Positions 34,675-47,083 of a stretch of DNA of 64,000 nucleotides are shown here, piece after piece. The notes under the pieces were generated by a model. It searched no databases. It was not told the DNA's origin and worked only from the letters and a program-made list of their open reading frames with translations. Both the position numbers and the translations under genes were made by a program. How positions within the stretch are numbered: position 1 is the stretch's first letter; every line of letters begins with the position of its first letter. This stretch comes from Mangifera indica. Taxonomy: Eukaryota; Streptophyta; Magnoliopsida; Sapindales; Anacardiaceae. The DNA is taken from contig NC_058149.1 in assembly GCF_011075055.1 (NCBI RefSeq), positions 14,700,449 through 14,764,448 on the forward strand, written 5' to 3'.

Positions 34675-35778
34675 TTAGACCCTCAAAGCAACCTGATCTT
34701 GCCATGAAATTTTCTTCTTCCCAACTCTCTTCTCATTGATCATCCAATTCTTTTGCTGCTTCTCCATTCTCAATGTATCCAAAACAATGTCTTCTTTCCT
34801 TCCCCTGTAACAATCTTCATCATCCTGTGAAATAAAATTTGATATCAATAAAAATACACCGATAAAGAACATAGATTTGAAATCCTAAATTGGAAACATT
34901 TCATTACCAAACTTTGGTTCAAATTGAAAATTGGAGGTGAGCTCTTCACAACATGTTCACTACCACCAAAGCTCCTATTTTCAGCAAGCAAATTGCTTTG
35001 CGAATGTGAATTTAGTGATCCAACAAGATCTTTCTCAGTTTCAAGTTCTGGAGATTGTTTCTTCAGAAGATTATACCTATGTCTCAAGAATCTACAAAAT
35101 GGAAGAATGAAAAAAAAAAAAAAAAAAACCATATTAAACTTTATTTGGATTTCACATTCTAAAACAATGAATATAGGAAACAAAGATCATACCGAACTTC
35201 AGCCAAAAGAATTTCCCTCTTCTGCTTTGCTATCTGCAACTTTTTCTTCTTGGAAACAAACTCCTATACAAGATGAGAATGATCAAATACAATAAATGAG
35301 AAACTAGTATATATATAGAAGCCATTAAAGCCCTTATCCTTGTCCTAATGCCCCTTATGGCACTGAAATTAAGGAGGAAAATAACATCACTGAACTTCTC
35401 AACTCAACATTTTACTTTCCACAAATCAAAAGCTTAATGTAATTATTTGGCTTAATCTTTTTACAATATTGAAACAAAAACATACAATCGATCATTCATA
35501 CTCTATCTAGACTATTTTCCTTGTAACATACGGGACAAAAGGCAAAAGTATCCATAATAATTAATAGGTTATTTCAAACCACATACGGGCAGAGGACATC
35601 GAAAAAACCAAAATAAAATTATATATATATTTTTTTTAAAACAAAGACTAGCCTTTTGCACTTGTAAATACTCCTGCAGTAGCCTCTGTTGTTTGAAGCG
35701 AGCACCAGTTTCATCATCAACCATATGAAACAGTGGTTGATGATAAGAATTCCCAGCAACCCTTTTCATCTTTTTCAT
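34675..35778 (-). CDS. Small plant coiled-coil protein of unknown function
   Basis: Four exons, minus strand: 35653-35778, 35193-35263, 34908-35091, 34675-34824; they give 176 residues. The protein starts MKKMKRVAGNSY. Its core is FKQQRLLQEYLQVQK, then EFVSKKKKLQIAKQKREILL, AEVRFLRHRYNLLKK: a Lys/Gln/Leu-rich coiled coil of a family I recall only as uncharacterised plant proteins. The C-terminus is basic (KRVGKKKISWQDQVALRV). The first intron seems to use a GC donor: AAAAG|GCTAGT gives the expected QK|EF join in phase 0. The alternative GT donor (CAA|GTGCAA) is also in phase and would drop three residues (VQK). A pyrimidine-rich leader lies upstream to about 36400. Function is not inferred. 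Confidence 0.75.
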
Positions 35779-37378
35779 CAAAATTGAATTCTGAGAGTAA
35801 AACTTGAAAATTTAACGAACACCAACCAATCCCAGATCATAAGATGAAACTTTTACGAAAAGAAGATGAACCGTCTATTAATCGCCTTCCCAAAATTGCT
35901 TGTTCTGACAAAGAATTTGTATTAAAAAAGAAGAGAGCACAAACCCACTTTGAAAAAAGAGATCCAAAGATAATAGGAGAAAGATATAGAAGAAACAAAA
36001 CCGAATGTAAGGAGGAAATACGCTTTGAAAGAGAAGAATAAAGGTTGAAGAGAGAAAGAGAAATAATATAAGGTAAGAAATGTATAGCGAGGGAAGGTTC
36101 TGCGAAAGATGTGGAAGTGTTTTTGTTGTTAAATAAATTTCTCTGAAACAGGAAGAATGTAAAGGTAAGAAGGCGGCAAAAGGGCCCATGAAGAACGGAC
36201 AGAGAGAGTCGTGAGGAAAGAGACATGGAAGAAGGGAATAATCAGGAGGGTATTTAAGGAAATACGACATTGTTGTTGTTGTTGAATGTTCATGTAGTCA
36301 TGGAAGAAAGAGAGATGTGGTTGGAAAAGAATTGAAGACACAAGAAGAGTGAAAGTCTTATGAGTTATGTCTATCCAATCCATCCATCTTCCTCTGCCTT
36401 CTCTTATTTGATTTTTTTTTTTTTTAACAAAAAAATATTATGGTGCAGCTGAGCTGGGCCATTATTGGCTTAGAGAAAGAGAGAGCAAGTGATAATGATG
36501 ATGGTGCAGAACAGGCAGGAGATATATGGATACTGTTTTCTGTTTATTGCTAAGAAAGAACCTTGGCATTAACCTTAAATGGTGGACCTTTTCATTTTGG
36601 CAACAAGACTTCTGACAAATACTAAAATACCCTTTTTTGTATTGAGACACTCAAGCTACTGCACTTGACGTTGGATTTAACTGGCGCTCTAATCTATGAT
36701 CGGCTCTTAATGAAAATTTTATTTCGGACTCGACTTCAGGAGTTTGTCACCAATTCCTCATTGGTGCTGTTCTTCTCTGATCATTTTTCTTTTTTTATTT
36801 TTATTAGACTTTTCCAATATCATTGTTCACTGTTAAAATCAACTCAAAGTGAATATGTTAATTTGAGTTAACCTTAAATTGATTATTATATTGCTCAATT
36901 CGAATTTTCTCCTAATTTTTAATATAGCCTTTTCTCATTGTTGTTTTATTAATTTTCTTGAACACATGAAATTAATAAGTAAAAGTGGATCTTAATTCAA
37001 CCCAAATCAGGTAAGAGTTTGAACCCTTTAACCAATTGGGTTTAAGAAAAATTACAAAAATTATTAATAGAAAATGTTATTCTTACATGTCTCCACTTCC
37101 AAAATAAATTTACTAATGCATCACAGAAAAACAAGAAGGTTTAGTAGCATCAGAAGAACTAACAATCAACAAATTCACCCCGATTAAACATTACACAGAC
37201 ATACAAAATGCACAAGGCTTATAAGAATATTCACAGTTTCTTATGGGCAGTGGCTTACTAACTTTCCCTGTATGTAAGCACAAAGTTGGCTTAATCTGCT
37301 GTGGCAAGGATGGATTCTGAACTGCTACAGTAATTGACTTAGTAGGCGGCAGCAGTTTGCTGTTGATAATATTTAGAA
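35779..37378. other. Leader/promoter of the coiled-coil gene and PGR3 3' flank
   Basis: From 35830 to 36410 the plus strand is purine-rich (AGAAGA/GAAAGAGA), meaning a CT-rich leader for the leftward coiled-coil gene. Long apparent minus-strand frames (35837-36270) come from this bias. From 36660 to 37050 the sequence is degenerate AT-rich repeat; the rest is PGR3 3'UTR. Confidence 0.45.
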
Positions 37379-40300
37379 CTAGTAGCCCTCTGAGGATCCC
37401 AGATCTGTCAATTGATTAGGAAGCTGAGCAAATGTTCCGGGGTTGGGGCTACATCCTCCAACCATCATCTTCTTGTAGACTGCATAAGCAGAATCAGGAT
37501 TTCCTGACTTGCTATACCCTCGAATGAGACCATTGTATGTGAACACATTAGGTTCAAGACCTACATGTTGCAGTTCTTCATACAATTTCCCTGCTTCCTC
37601 TACCATCCCGACACTGCCAAGATTGAGTATCAGGGAATTGTAAGTGTAAAGATCAGGACTAATGCCTCTATTCCGCATTTCATCAAAGAGAGAGAGAGCT
37701 TCTTCAATCCTCCCTGATCGTCCAAGCCCAGTGATCATAACATTGTATGAAAATCTGTCAGGATCAAGGCCCTTAAGCTTGAGTTCCTCAAAATAGTGCA
37801 TAGCATCATCCACTCTGCCTGCTATGCAAAGGCAATCAACAAGAACAGTGTAGGACTTCAAGTCTGGTCTTATTCCCTGTTTAACCATTTGTTTAAACAA
37901 CTCACAAGCTGTTTCAACATCACCTATTTTCCCAAATCCATTTATAAGAATGTTATATACTGCACAGTTAGGCTTGCATCCATAGTCTACCATCTCCTTG
38001 AACAACTGTTTTGCTTCTTCCAGTCTTCCTGACTTCGAAAGCCCATCTATAAGAGGGCCATACGTACATGGTGTGGGAGTGAAATCACCACTTACGAGAT
38101 CATAATATAAATCCATAGCTTCATCCACACTGTTACATTTCACAAGACCTGATATGACAATATTGTGAGTTATGGTGTTAGGCTTGCACCCCCTAGAAGG
38201 CATCTCTGCATACAGTTTAAAAAGCTTATTGATTTCCCCAGACTTCCCATAAGTATCAAGTAACAAGTTGTAAGTATTAACATCTGGGGCGCAACCAGCA
38301 TCTTTCATCTCCTTAAAATGCAGCAATGCTATTTCAGTGGCATGGACTTCAAGAAGCCCATTAATCAAATAATTATATGTTTCTAGTGTCGGCATAACTC
38401 CCAGATTTTTGGTAAACTTCACAAATAACTCATTAGCAACAAGGGCTTTCTTCTGCCAACACAAACTCTTTATTATAGGTACCATTACAGAGTCAATCCA
38501 GCAAATCCTGCTGAAAACCAATTTTTCAGCAAATAAAGAGGCTTTGTCTGTTCCAGCTACAGTCAAGATCCCTCCCATAAAATCTTTCCAAAAATGACTT
38601 CCAGTGTTAATCCCAACCTGATAAACAAATTGCTCAGTGATTTTGAAAGCATCCTCAATCTGGCCATCCTTCACAACCCCAGGAATAAGTGTAAACAAAG
38701 TTATATAATCTGGGTAAAGCCATTTCTTCATCTGATGGAAGAACCATATGGCATCATTAACTCTTTGATCTTTCACTAAACCATAAATGATAGTGTTGTA
38801 AGTCAGAACATCAAGGCTACAATTCATTGCTGTCATTTTATGAAGTGTTTTCAAGGCAAGATCAACCTCATCATTCTTGCAGAGGCAATCCAGGAGTGTG
38901 TTGAAAGTTATTGTATTGGGAAAACAGCCATGATCAACCATACCATCAAACAATTCAATAGCCTTTTGGACTTGACCCTCTTTCCCTAGTCCAGCAAGTA
39001 GAGTATTATATGTCACAACTGTAGGAACAAGCTTCATATCCTTCATTCTACAAAACATGTGCCATGCCTCATCCACTCGACCAGCTTTGTAAAGCATATC
39101 GATCAAAGAGTTAATTACAATTACATCAAGTTCACATCCATTTTCCATCATTTCAGAGAGTAACTTAATGGCTTCATCTGCTTGCCCCGCCTCACTATAG
39201 CACTTCATCATCATGTTATAGGTTATTGAATCTGGAGCAAGCCCACTCTGCTTAAGCCAGTTAAAGATGGTTTTAGCTTTTCGAAGTCTACCAGCTTCAG
39301 CAAGACTATATAAAGATGCATTGCAAGCAACAATATTTGGAACAATACCTCTACTTTTCATCTTCTCAAAAGTCTCAAGAGCTTTGCCAGGATCAGCAGA
39401 CTTTCCATAGTAGTCAATGAAAAGGATGTACGTATAAGCAGTAGGCGGAACACCAAGAGGTTCCATGGAATTGAAAAGTTCTAATGCCTCTTCTAATCTG
39501 TCAAGCCTCAAAAGTCCACAGATCAAAGTGTTGTAAGTATGAAGATTTGGCAAGATCCCCTCTTTTTTCATAGCATCTAACATACCAAAAGCTCCATCAA
39601 CATCCCCAACTTTGCATAAGGCATCCATGAGTATGGTGAAAGTAATCACATCTGGAGCATAACCATCAGCTTCCATTTGACTCCAAAATTCCTTTACTGC
39701 ATCAATGGCGCCATAATCACCGAACTTGTTCAACAAAGTAATGTAGGTTACTCGATCAGGCTTGTGATGGCTGGCCTTCATCTTCAAGTAAATTTCCTTA
39801 GCCTGATCAAGTCTCTCAGCATTACAAAGGGCATCAATCAGAACAGTATAAGTTACAACATCAGGTCCACATCCCTCTTCATCCATTCTCTTCAAGATCC
39901 CATATGCCTCATCAATTTTCCCAGCCCTCCCAAGTATCCTAATGCATATAGTAAATGTGTAAACATTAGGTCGCAATCCCAAGCTCTCCATCTCTTCTAA
40001 TAAATGCATTACTGTTTCAATATCCCTCCTCTTCCCTGATGCCACCATGAGAGCAGAATAAGTCTTCAGACTAGGCTTTATACCTTCTGAGACCATCCTT
40101 CTATACACCACCAAAGCCTCCCTAAAAAACCCAGATTGAAGTATAAAATGGATCAATCCATTGTATGAGTATGCATTCAAAATAATCCCAGCTTCCCTCA
40201 TCTTTTCAAGCATTAATGGTGCTTGTCGAATACCACCCTTTATACAGAGACCTTTTAATATGGTCAAATAAGTATCCAGATCCCTATTTATGATTTGCTT

Positions 40301-40753
40301 TTGCATCATATCAAACACAACAGCCATTTCTTCAACCCTGCCATGCATCCTCAAAACTTCAAGCATGTAATTACATGTTTCAGTAGTGTGAACAACATAG
40401 GGCAACTCAGCCACCGACCTGAAATATGATAGAGCAGAATTCAGGTCTGAAAATGACTTCAACACCCTTGTAACTTCCTCAGAAGTTAACCCATTTCTTG
40501 GCTTCCCCTTCACAACCGTCACCTCATTGAAGCATTTTGTTACGTAACCACAGAAACCCACTTGTTTTTTCTTATGTTTTTCCCAATTTACCATATACCC
40601 ACATGGAAAAATCTTCAAATTCCCAAATTTTGATCCTCCTGACGAACCGTTATTTTGGTTTGAACCAGATAAAGTACTAAAAGTGAAAGCCAAGCTATTA
40701 TAACTAATACTACCACAGAAAGTACTTGAAAAGTCTAGCATTAACAAAGCCAT
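37379..40753 (-). CDS. PGR3: P-class PPR protein, likely orthologue of PROTON GRADIENT REGULATION 3
   Basis: One uninterrupted exon of 1,124 codons plus stop, from the ATG ([12 protein letters not shown]) at 40751-40753. Upstream in-frame codons lack ATG. The N-terminal 60-100 residues are Ser/Phe-rich, consistent with a plastid transit peptide. From about residue 120 to the end it is a near-continuous array of 35-residue P-type repeats ([60 protein letters not shown]), with no E or DYW tail. Arabidopsis PGR3 (At4g31850, about 1,112 residues) has this architecture. It binds plastid RNA to stabilise and translate petL and promote ndh gene expression, affecting cytochrome b6f and NDH. The neighbouring PP2C also matches the Arabidopsis neighbour At4g31860. 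Divergent from C1D across a 1.1-kb gap. Confidence 0.9.
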   Translation of the reverse strand: MALLMLDFSSTFCGSISYNSLAFTFSTLSGSNQNNGSSGGSKFGNLKIFPCGYMVNWEKHKKKQVGFCGYVTKCFNEVTVVKGKPRNGLTSEEVTRVLKSFSDLNSALSYFRSVAELPYVVHTTETCNYMLEVLRMHGRVEEMAVVFDMMQKQIINRDLDTYLTILKGLCIKGGIRQAPLMLEKMREAGIILNAYSYNGLIHFILQSGFFREALVVYRRMVSEGIKPSLKTYSALMVASGKRRDIETVMHLLEEMESLGLRPNVYTFTICIRILGRAGKIDEAYGILKRMDEEGCGPDVVTYTVLIDALCNAERLDQAKEIYLKMKASHHKPDRVTYITLLNKFGDYGAIDAVKEFWSQMEADGYAPDVITFTILMDALCKVGDVDGAFGMLDAMKKEGILPNLHTYNTLICGLLRLDRLEEALELFNSMEPLGVPPTAYTYILFIDYYGKSADPGKALETFEKMKSRGIVPNIVACNASLYSLAEAGRLRKAKTIFNWLKQSGLAPDSITYNMMMKCYSEAGQADEAIKLLSEMMENGCELDVIVINSLIDMLYKAGRVDEAWHMFCRMKDMKLVPTVVTYNTLLAGLGKEGQVQKAIELFDGMVDHGCFPNTITFNTLLDCLCKNDEVDLALKTLHKMTAMNCSLDVLTYNTIIYGLVKDQRVNDAIWFFHQMKKWLYPDYITLFTLIPGVVKDGQIEDAFKITEQFVYQVGINTGSHFWKDFMGGILTVAGTDKASLFAEKLVFSRICWIDSVMVPIIKSLCWQKKALVANELFVKFTKNLGVMPTLETYNYLINGLLEVHATEIALLHFKEMKDAGCAPDVNTYNLLLDTYGKSGEINKLFKLYAEMPSRGCKPNTITHNIVISGLVKCNSVDEAMDLYYDLVSGDFTPTPCTYGPLIDGLSKSGRLEEAKQLFKEMVDYGCKPNCAVYNILINGFGKIGDVETACELFKQMVKQGIRPDLKSYTVLVDCLCIAGRVDDAMHYFEELKLKGLDPDRFSYNVMITGLGRSGRIEEALSLFDEMRNRGISPDLYTYNSLILNLGSVGMVEEAGKLYEELQHVGLEPNVFTYNGLIRGYSKSGNPDSAYAVYKKMMVGGCSPNPGTFAQLPNQLTDLGSSEGY

Positions 40754-41886
40754 GGAGGAGAAAATATCAATAAAAAAATGAACTGCAAGCAACTATGTCT
40801 CAATTATCAGTGACAGACTGAGTCTTGCAGAACTGTTGTTCGTTGAATTGCTTGTGATAGAAGCAGATAATGTCGCGGGAAAACAGAAAGGTGGGATTTT
40901 TACTTACCCTCCCAGTGGTGCTAACGAAAAACAACATTAGCTATGGCGAGGAGCTGTTAAATATATGAATACTGAAAGCTTTATCAATTTATTGGATCCC
41001 CCGTAGCCACAGAATCCGGTATCCGTTATTTAAGACTATTTTGATATATTTGTCCGAGATATTTACCTTACTGAGGTATCCGTGACTACCATGTTACTAC
41101 CCAAGGTTTGGGTTTAGAACACTTTTTAATCCGTCCAATGCATAAATCATGTTTTTTCTCCTACAACTTAAATCACAATAAAAAACTAACATTATAAAAG
41201 TAAAATAATCATTTTATCATCCAAACATATTAAAAAAGAATAAAAAAAAGCACTTTAACATTTTAAACATAAGCTTAAGAGAAATTCAATACAAAATTTT
41301 TATTAACAATTATGTCTCATAAACATATCGTTGTTAGTTTTTTATTTGAGAAATACTTAAAAAAAAAAGATAACTTAGTGGGGATAATAATAATAGTAAG
41401 AGTTGATTGAGACTTTTCAAATATCGATCAGACCAACATAAGTCATTCAAAAAGAAAATAGTGAAAATGAAAATGTCTAAAGGATATTTTTAGTTTTATT
41501 ATTTGAAGGTGGTCTGTAATGCGAAATAGAGATAATATGACAATTAAACTACAAAGATAAATTTTGGGTTAAAATGTTATTTTTTAATTCAATATGTGAG
41601 AAAGGTTTTAAGGACAAACCTGGGAGGGTAAAATGTTAGTCACTTTTAAAACTAAGTACACAGAAAATGGCCACATCTAACCGCCGTCGTAACATGGTCC
41701 TGGCTCTCTTGAAGCTTCAAAAGCCCTAACCACTGCAGAAGCGAGTTTATAAATATACAAACTGACAAGCCCATCAGTGCTTTCAATCCTGAACTCCAAC
41801 TGTCGGAAAGATTCAATCTTTATCTGTCAACACACACTGAAACTTGGAAAGATCCCAAAACGCTAGTTCCAAACGACAACTCAACA
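40754..41886. promoter_or_regulatory. Shared intergenic promoter region of PGR3 (left) and C1D (right)
   Basis: The two genes diverge from this 1.13-kb interval. The centre (41100-41600) is AT-rich. Near the C1D side, AAGCCCTAAC at 41721-41730 resembles a telo-box, often found upstream of ribosome-biogenesis genes in plants. No other element stands out. Confidence 0.4.
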
Positions 41887-43846
41887 ATGGAAGAAAACAG
41901 AGTGATACCTGACTCAGTTATGGATTCAGTGAAGAAAACATCTTTTAATGTGGAACAAGTGAGAACCCATTTGCTCCAACTCTTGTCTCTATCTGACCCA
42001 GATGTCCTCGCTGAGATGTCCCCTCTCGAACGGGCTCAGTTGCTCTTCTTGCTCGCTAAGGCTACCACCATCCTCTACACTTGTAATTTTTCACATGCTT
42101 TGATAAAGTTATCTCTTTTCATTAAATTTGTGCAATGTGTTTAGTTGCAACTCTGTATTTTGCAGTGAGGCTGAGATGCAGTGGAGTTCACCCAGATGAA
42201 CATTCTGTTAAATCCGAGCTTGTAAGTGTTATTATAATTGTTGTTTTATTATTAGAGCAACTAACGACTGATACTAATATTGGGAGACCTCATCCTCAAA
42301 ACTAGTTGTTGAGATTGAAGAGGTCAAAACCAATATTAAAACATTCCACCACGCCCCACAACCTGGTGGCATTCATGAGGGCTGGCTGTGCACTTTCTCT
42401 CTGCTAGCCCATACAAATACTGCAATATCACCACACCTCAAAAGCTAGATATTGAGATTGGACAACCCAAAACATATAAACCCTTGCACTTTTGTGATTA
42501 AAATTTCATACTTTGCATTTGGAATTGTAACAACAATGAAAATGTTTCAATTTGTTCTTTGTAAATTGATGCTTTGTTATTAATTTTGTGATTCATATAT
42601 GTGAGGGAGCGGAGATTAATTTAGAACTTTTTGATTTTAACTTTTGAATTAATGATTTGGGTATTTCTGCACTAGGATTTTTCTGTTGAATCTTGTTTCA
42701 TTAATGTGTCCTGATTCTTAAATTGAGCAGGAGAGAGTACGGTTGTACCAGGAAAAACTTCACCGTTTCATAGATTTAAGTAAAGGTACATTTTTTTTTT
42801 TAATATTTATTAACATTCTTGGAGCATTGATGGTCTTAGATTTCAGATCTAATGTGTTAGTAATATATGAAAGGCAGGACAATAGCATTTTGTTCTATTT
42901 CATGCTTAGGATTGTGGTAGGGCTAATATTTTGGTGAAATAAATGGGAACGAGCGGTTATGAACATGTGTGGTATGTATGAGTTGTTATGAAATAGAATT
43001 GGGGAGTTATGAAACATGTATGGTATGCATGAGCAGTTTTGAAATGAGATTGAGGAGTTACGAAACATGTATGACAGTGTATATAATTGGGAGCTCAGAT
43101 AGTAAAAGGAGGGGAAAAAAATTAGGGTTTGGGTCGCCATTGGCTTTAGGGACCCTTAGGGCTGATTATGGACGTTTCCGACACATCAAATGGTTGGAAT
43201 TGGGAGGTCCCAGACCCTCAAATTATCGATTTATCCACTATAAATTGCCTTTATCAATAAAATAGATTTTCTTTATCTGTTGTGTTTGTTTACTGTTTTC
43301 CAGGTGTGTATTGGTTGGATTCTTGTCAGATTGTAATTTGAATGAATACTAATCTTCTTGCATTTGCATAATTTGGTTTACTGTTTAAATTGGTGATACT
43401 TTTTGTGTCCCAATTATGAATAACTTGATTTTAAATTTGTTCTTGAAGCACCATTGCGACCTTCTACTACCTTAAATTATCAGGCAGCGACTCGTTTCAT
43501 TGAGCATTCTTTGCCTGACCTTACACCTGGTAGGTGCTTGAACACTTTCTTATTATCTGTTCCATTACTATTGTGATTATTTTTGCTCAATAATTTTTCC
43601 TCTAATGCAGAACAGAGGAAAAACATGAAGGATATCAGTAGAGGGGAAGGTACTAGGATCAAATATACAGAGAGAAGTGTCCAAAAGAGGAGGAAATATC
43701 AATCATCTGAAACAAAAAATGTTCAGGCTGCTGCCAAGGAATTTCTTGAGAAAGCAGCCCAAGAGCTTCTTGGTGATAATAAAGATGGTTTTCAGGGACC
43801 ACTGAAACTTGATTCTCCAGATGGAGATGAAAACCCAATGGGGTGA
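41887..43846 (+). CDS. C1D: C1D/Rrp47-like nuclear exosome cofactor (Sas10/Utp3/C1D family)
   Basis: Five exons: 41887-42082, 42166-42221, 42731-42785, 43449-43529, 43611-43846; phases close to 207 residues. The N-terminal Sas10/C1D domain spans about residues 15-105 and includes VEQVRTHLLQLLSLSDPDVL, LSPLERAQL-type sequence (here MSPLERAQLLFLLAKATTIL), CSGVHPDEHSVKSELERV and LYQEKLHRF. The lysine-rich C-terminus (TERSVQKRRKYQSS) is a probable RNA-binding and nuclear region. The family assists the Rrp6-containing exosome in 3' processing of rRNA and snoRNA precursors. Intron 3 contains a three-unit tandem repeat. C1D next to ENODL and TMN matches my recollection of Arabidopsis At5g25080-At5g25100. 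Confidence 0.9.
42958..43085. repeat. ~53-bp tandem repeat, 2.3 units, in C1D intron 3
   Basis: Units start TATGAACATGTGTGGTATG (42958), TATGAAACATGTATGGTATG (about 43011) and TACGAAACATGTATGACAG (about 43064). The internal ATG(T/C)ATGAG and GGAGTTA(T/C)GAAACATG words recur. Confidence 0.75.
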
Positions 43847-45008
43847 TTTCCCCATCATATGGTGGTGGATGCTGTTCAGTGTTCTCTCACTGTATAGGTT
43901 TCATTTTTCCTTTAGTTCTCAGTTGATATTTTATCTTTCAATGTGTTAGATCTGCTTTAAAAATTTGTTATGAAGTAATGATCATGGTTTTGTTTTTAAA
44001 CAAAGGAAAATGAAGTATGTTTTTGTAAAAGGTAAATACTTTTCTCCTGACTGTTGGACATAGGTGGTGAATTGAGTGCTGGCTCCCAAGTTGTAAAATG
44101 CAAAATTTTCTACTAGAGGTGTTAGACCTCCCATTTCACAGGTCTACCCATGTCAGCGCAAGTGTGTTAGCAGGAGGTGGTCAGTTTAGTTAATGTCAAA
44201 TAAAAGGGAGGGGAAAGGAGGACTCTGAAGGAGTAGGGTACAATTTGGGTATGAATAAAAGTAGGGCAATGAAGAAGAAAGGGGAGAAAATATTGTCTGG
44301 GTTTTGGACAGTTTTTGACTGATTGAGAGGCAGTCTGAGGAGCTGGCACCTCTTTTTGCCTTTTTTTGTTTTTGCTTTCATTGCGTTTATGCTTAGTTTT
44401 GATTGATAAATCCCATTACGGGGGTTTTGGTTTATCGTGTGGGGATATTGGATTGTGTTGTGGTTTGTGCAGGATTCGTCAGAGAAAACTAAAGACACAA
44501 GCACAGGTTGCAATCCCAGGTTTCTTTGTAGAGGTTCTCAAAATCCCGTAACAGAGGTTACTTTATGGGACTTTGAGAAACGACTTACAGATATTGTTGC
44601 ATTTTGAAAATGGTGATTTGTGGATATAAGTGTCACAAAACTGCAAACCTCATTCGAGTTAAGGATTGGGTTTATTTTCGCAAACGAGTCTCAGTTCAAT
44701 CATAGTGAAAATGGTGATTTGAACTGGTTCTTCTGGTATGGCCTGAATCAAATCCAGCAGTGGAAACTGATGTCTTGTGTTCTGTCCATGGAGTGAGTTA
44801 CAGAAACTCTTGGATTCATGGTGAATATTTGATATTTTTGTGTAATGGTAGGAAAATAAGAAGAAAAGATTGGCAAACTGAATTTTATGTAACTATAAAT
44901 CTCAGCCGAGGATGAACATCATATAGCAAGAAAAAAATGAAATGATCCCTAGAACATATAAACAAAAAGCTCCTACCATGTCCAATACATCCGAGGTTGC
45001 AATTTGAA
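43847..45008. other. Convergent intergenic between C1D and ENODL
   Basis: 3'UTRs of both genes. A purine-rich stretch at 44200-44300 (GGGAGGGGAAAGGAGG, AAGAAGAAAGGGGAG) gives spurious frames on the opposite strand. No gene supported. Confidence 0.4.
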
Positions 45009-45941
45009 TTAGAACAACCCCCAAGCTAGAACAGCTAAAACGACCAACAAGCCACCCTTCAAGCTTGAAGCACCACTTGTTGGAGCAACGGCTGGACTCT
45101 CAAACTCCGCTGGAGAAGGTGCCGGAGAAATGAGCCTGTGCCTTGAAGACAGAACCACCACAACCAACTTCTCACCTTTCTCACAGTTTCCCTTCACTCC
45201 ACTGATGAAGTAGAAGGGCCCAGACCGGTCCAGCTCCACCTTGGTGTTTCCATCCTTGTATTCTGCAACTGGGTTCGAAGTATTGCAGCTAGCATAAGCT
45301 TCCTTAGTCACTTGCAACACCGAGTCTCTCTGAGCATCACATTTCCACACTGGTAGGAAAAAAAGAAAAATGGGACAAATATCAATATATACAGGGTTGA
45401 AAACATGCCGAACTACCTGTAGGCAGTTCGCAATTCAACTCAGTTTGAGTTTGAGTAGTTCAAATTGAGCTTTTGAACCAAATTCGAGTTTGATGTTGTC
45501 TAGATTAATAATTATATGAGTTCACGATTTGATTTATGTGAAGTATCAATAAACCTCAAAAGTTTTAAATTATTTATTACCCATTTGAAAATTAAGAGGT
45601 TGAAAGGTACCATTTCCATCACGAGTTTGAGTTTGAGCTAAAATCTTATCAGTCCAGCAAACTCAAACTCTGTGTGTGTGTGTAAAATCGAGCTGAATTT
45701 GAATCAAATACTACACAATTCAACTGGATTCGTATGCATCCCTACACATGCAGCAAAGAAAGAACTAGTGATTACCGAGAGAATCTCCTATTCGGAAACG
45801 GGAACGCTCAGCCCAGTGATTGAGAGAATCAGATTCTGAAGAAGGTACCTTCCATGCGTCGATTTTGCCACCAACCACGATATCTTTAGCTTCACAGAAG
45901 CTGAAGAATAGAAGAAGTGCGAGGAGCAGACAAGTCGCCAT
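45009..45941 (-). CDS. Early nodulin-like protein (phytocyanin-related, GPI-anchored)
   Basis: Two exons, minus strand: 45776-45941 and 45009-45349; 168 residues. A signal peptide (MATCLLLALLLFFSFCEA) is followed by a plastocyanin-like domain (DIVVGGKIDAWKVP, FRIGDSL|VWKCD, SVLQVTKEAYASCNTSNPVA, GPFYFISGVKGNCEKGEK). A PAPSPAEFESPAVAPTS linker and a hydrophobic tail (LLVVLAVLAWGLF) fit a GPI-attachment signal. The copper ligands of true phytocyanins are absent, as usual for ENODLs. These are plasma-membrane/cell-wall glycoproteins; close relatives are Arabidopsis ENODL13-15, which act redundantly in pollen tube reception. Oddity: VWKCD has Cys where the family normally has Tyr. The single intron splits the Val before Trp. 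Confidence 0.92.
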
Positions 45942-47083
45942 TGAAGAAGAAGCTATGGTAATGAAATGTGAAGGGAGAGAAATGAGGATGGGGATGGATT
46001 CTTCAGTTTTTGAAGGTTTCGTTGTGTTGAATTTATAGAGAAGAAATGAGAGAAGTAGCCGTTACAATATCAGGACAGGACAGGCCTGCGTGGCGTTACC
46101 GAGGCTGTGGGCTCTGTACGTTATTACCAAGGAGGTAATGGTTAATTTTTCAGAAAAAGGCGGTAAAGTTGTGTGAAAACTGAAGTTTTCAAGGATAGAT
46201 CAAATTACTATTTTAACCCAAATTTTGAGGGAAAAATATTTTTTATTAGCCCAACCAAGCAAATTACCAAGTTTGGATAGAATCAATTAAACCAGTTAAC
46301 CTGATAAGAGTTTTAAACTATCGGTGATGATTATGTTAACGGTGGAGTGCATGGTAACCAAAACTACCATTCAGCCCCACTACCACCATGGCGGTTGCTG
46401 GCTTCTTTATTAACTGTAGTATACTTCACATTATATGCAAGGAAAAAGCCTGCAGCTGACGCCCGTTATGGTGTAGCCAGTGCGACAGCTAATACCGCAA
46501 GGGCCAGAGGACACTCATCGTCGGGAGTAGTCCGTTTAGTGAGTTTCGATATCTATTAGTTTTAGTAGTTTTGTTCTCATCTTAGCTCAGATCGAACACT
46601 TCTGTTGCAGTAGCACCGTCGCGTGGAAACTTGTAACCTTAATGCTTTTTCTTTAATGATTTTTCTTTGTCTCTACCAATTCGAGAATCAAACTCAATAT
46701 CAAATTAATCATTTTGAATTTAAACAAAACTCAAATGAAACTCTAAGTTCAATTTGACTTAATTTGAATCCATTCATAATTATTATATGTTTGATAAGCA
46801 AATGTTTCAATTCCGTAGCACCCACAAACAGGTATTCTAACACTTGAATTTAAACAAGTTCAAATATCATCAAACCAAATGAATACGAATGAAGCTAAAA
46901 AGAATGTAAGATTGAATATAATCACAAGCCTCCTGAAAATCTCGTCTCCGTTCAAAAAAGAGCATTAAAAGTTTACATCTTAAGGGCATAATTATACGTT
47001 ACTTTCAAATCTGACCTTGAGGTGATGATCTGGTTGAAGTGAAGAGGAAGAAAACTCTGATCCACTACCTCAAGTTGCATCAA
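45942..47083. other. ENODL promoter and TMN 3' flank
   Basis: No gene supported. A GC-richer patch at 46370-46540 gives a 70-codon frame starting with GTG that resembles nothing known. AT-rich repeat-like sequence occupies 46670-46900. Confidence 0.4.

Noticed and set aside
35837..36270. 129/130-codon minus-strand frames
   Set aside because: Pyrimidine-rich leader of the coiled-coil gene; both frames are Ser/Leu/Phe-biased and overlap each other.
46347..46559. 70-codon frame between ENODL and TMN
   Set aside because: Begins with GTG, no recognisable domain, isolated from any splice-compatible partner.
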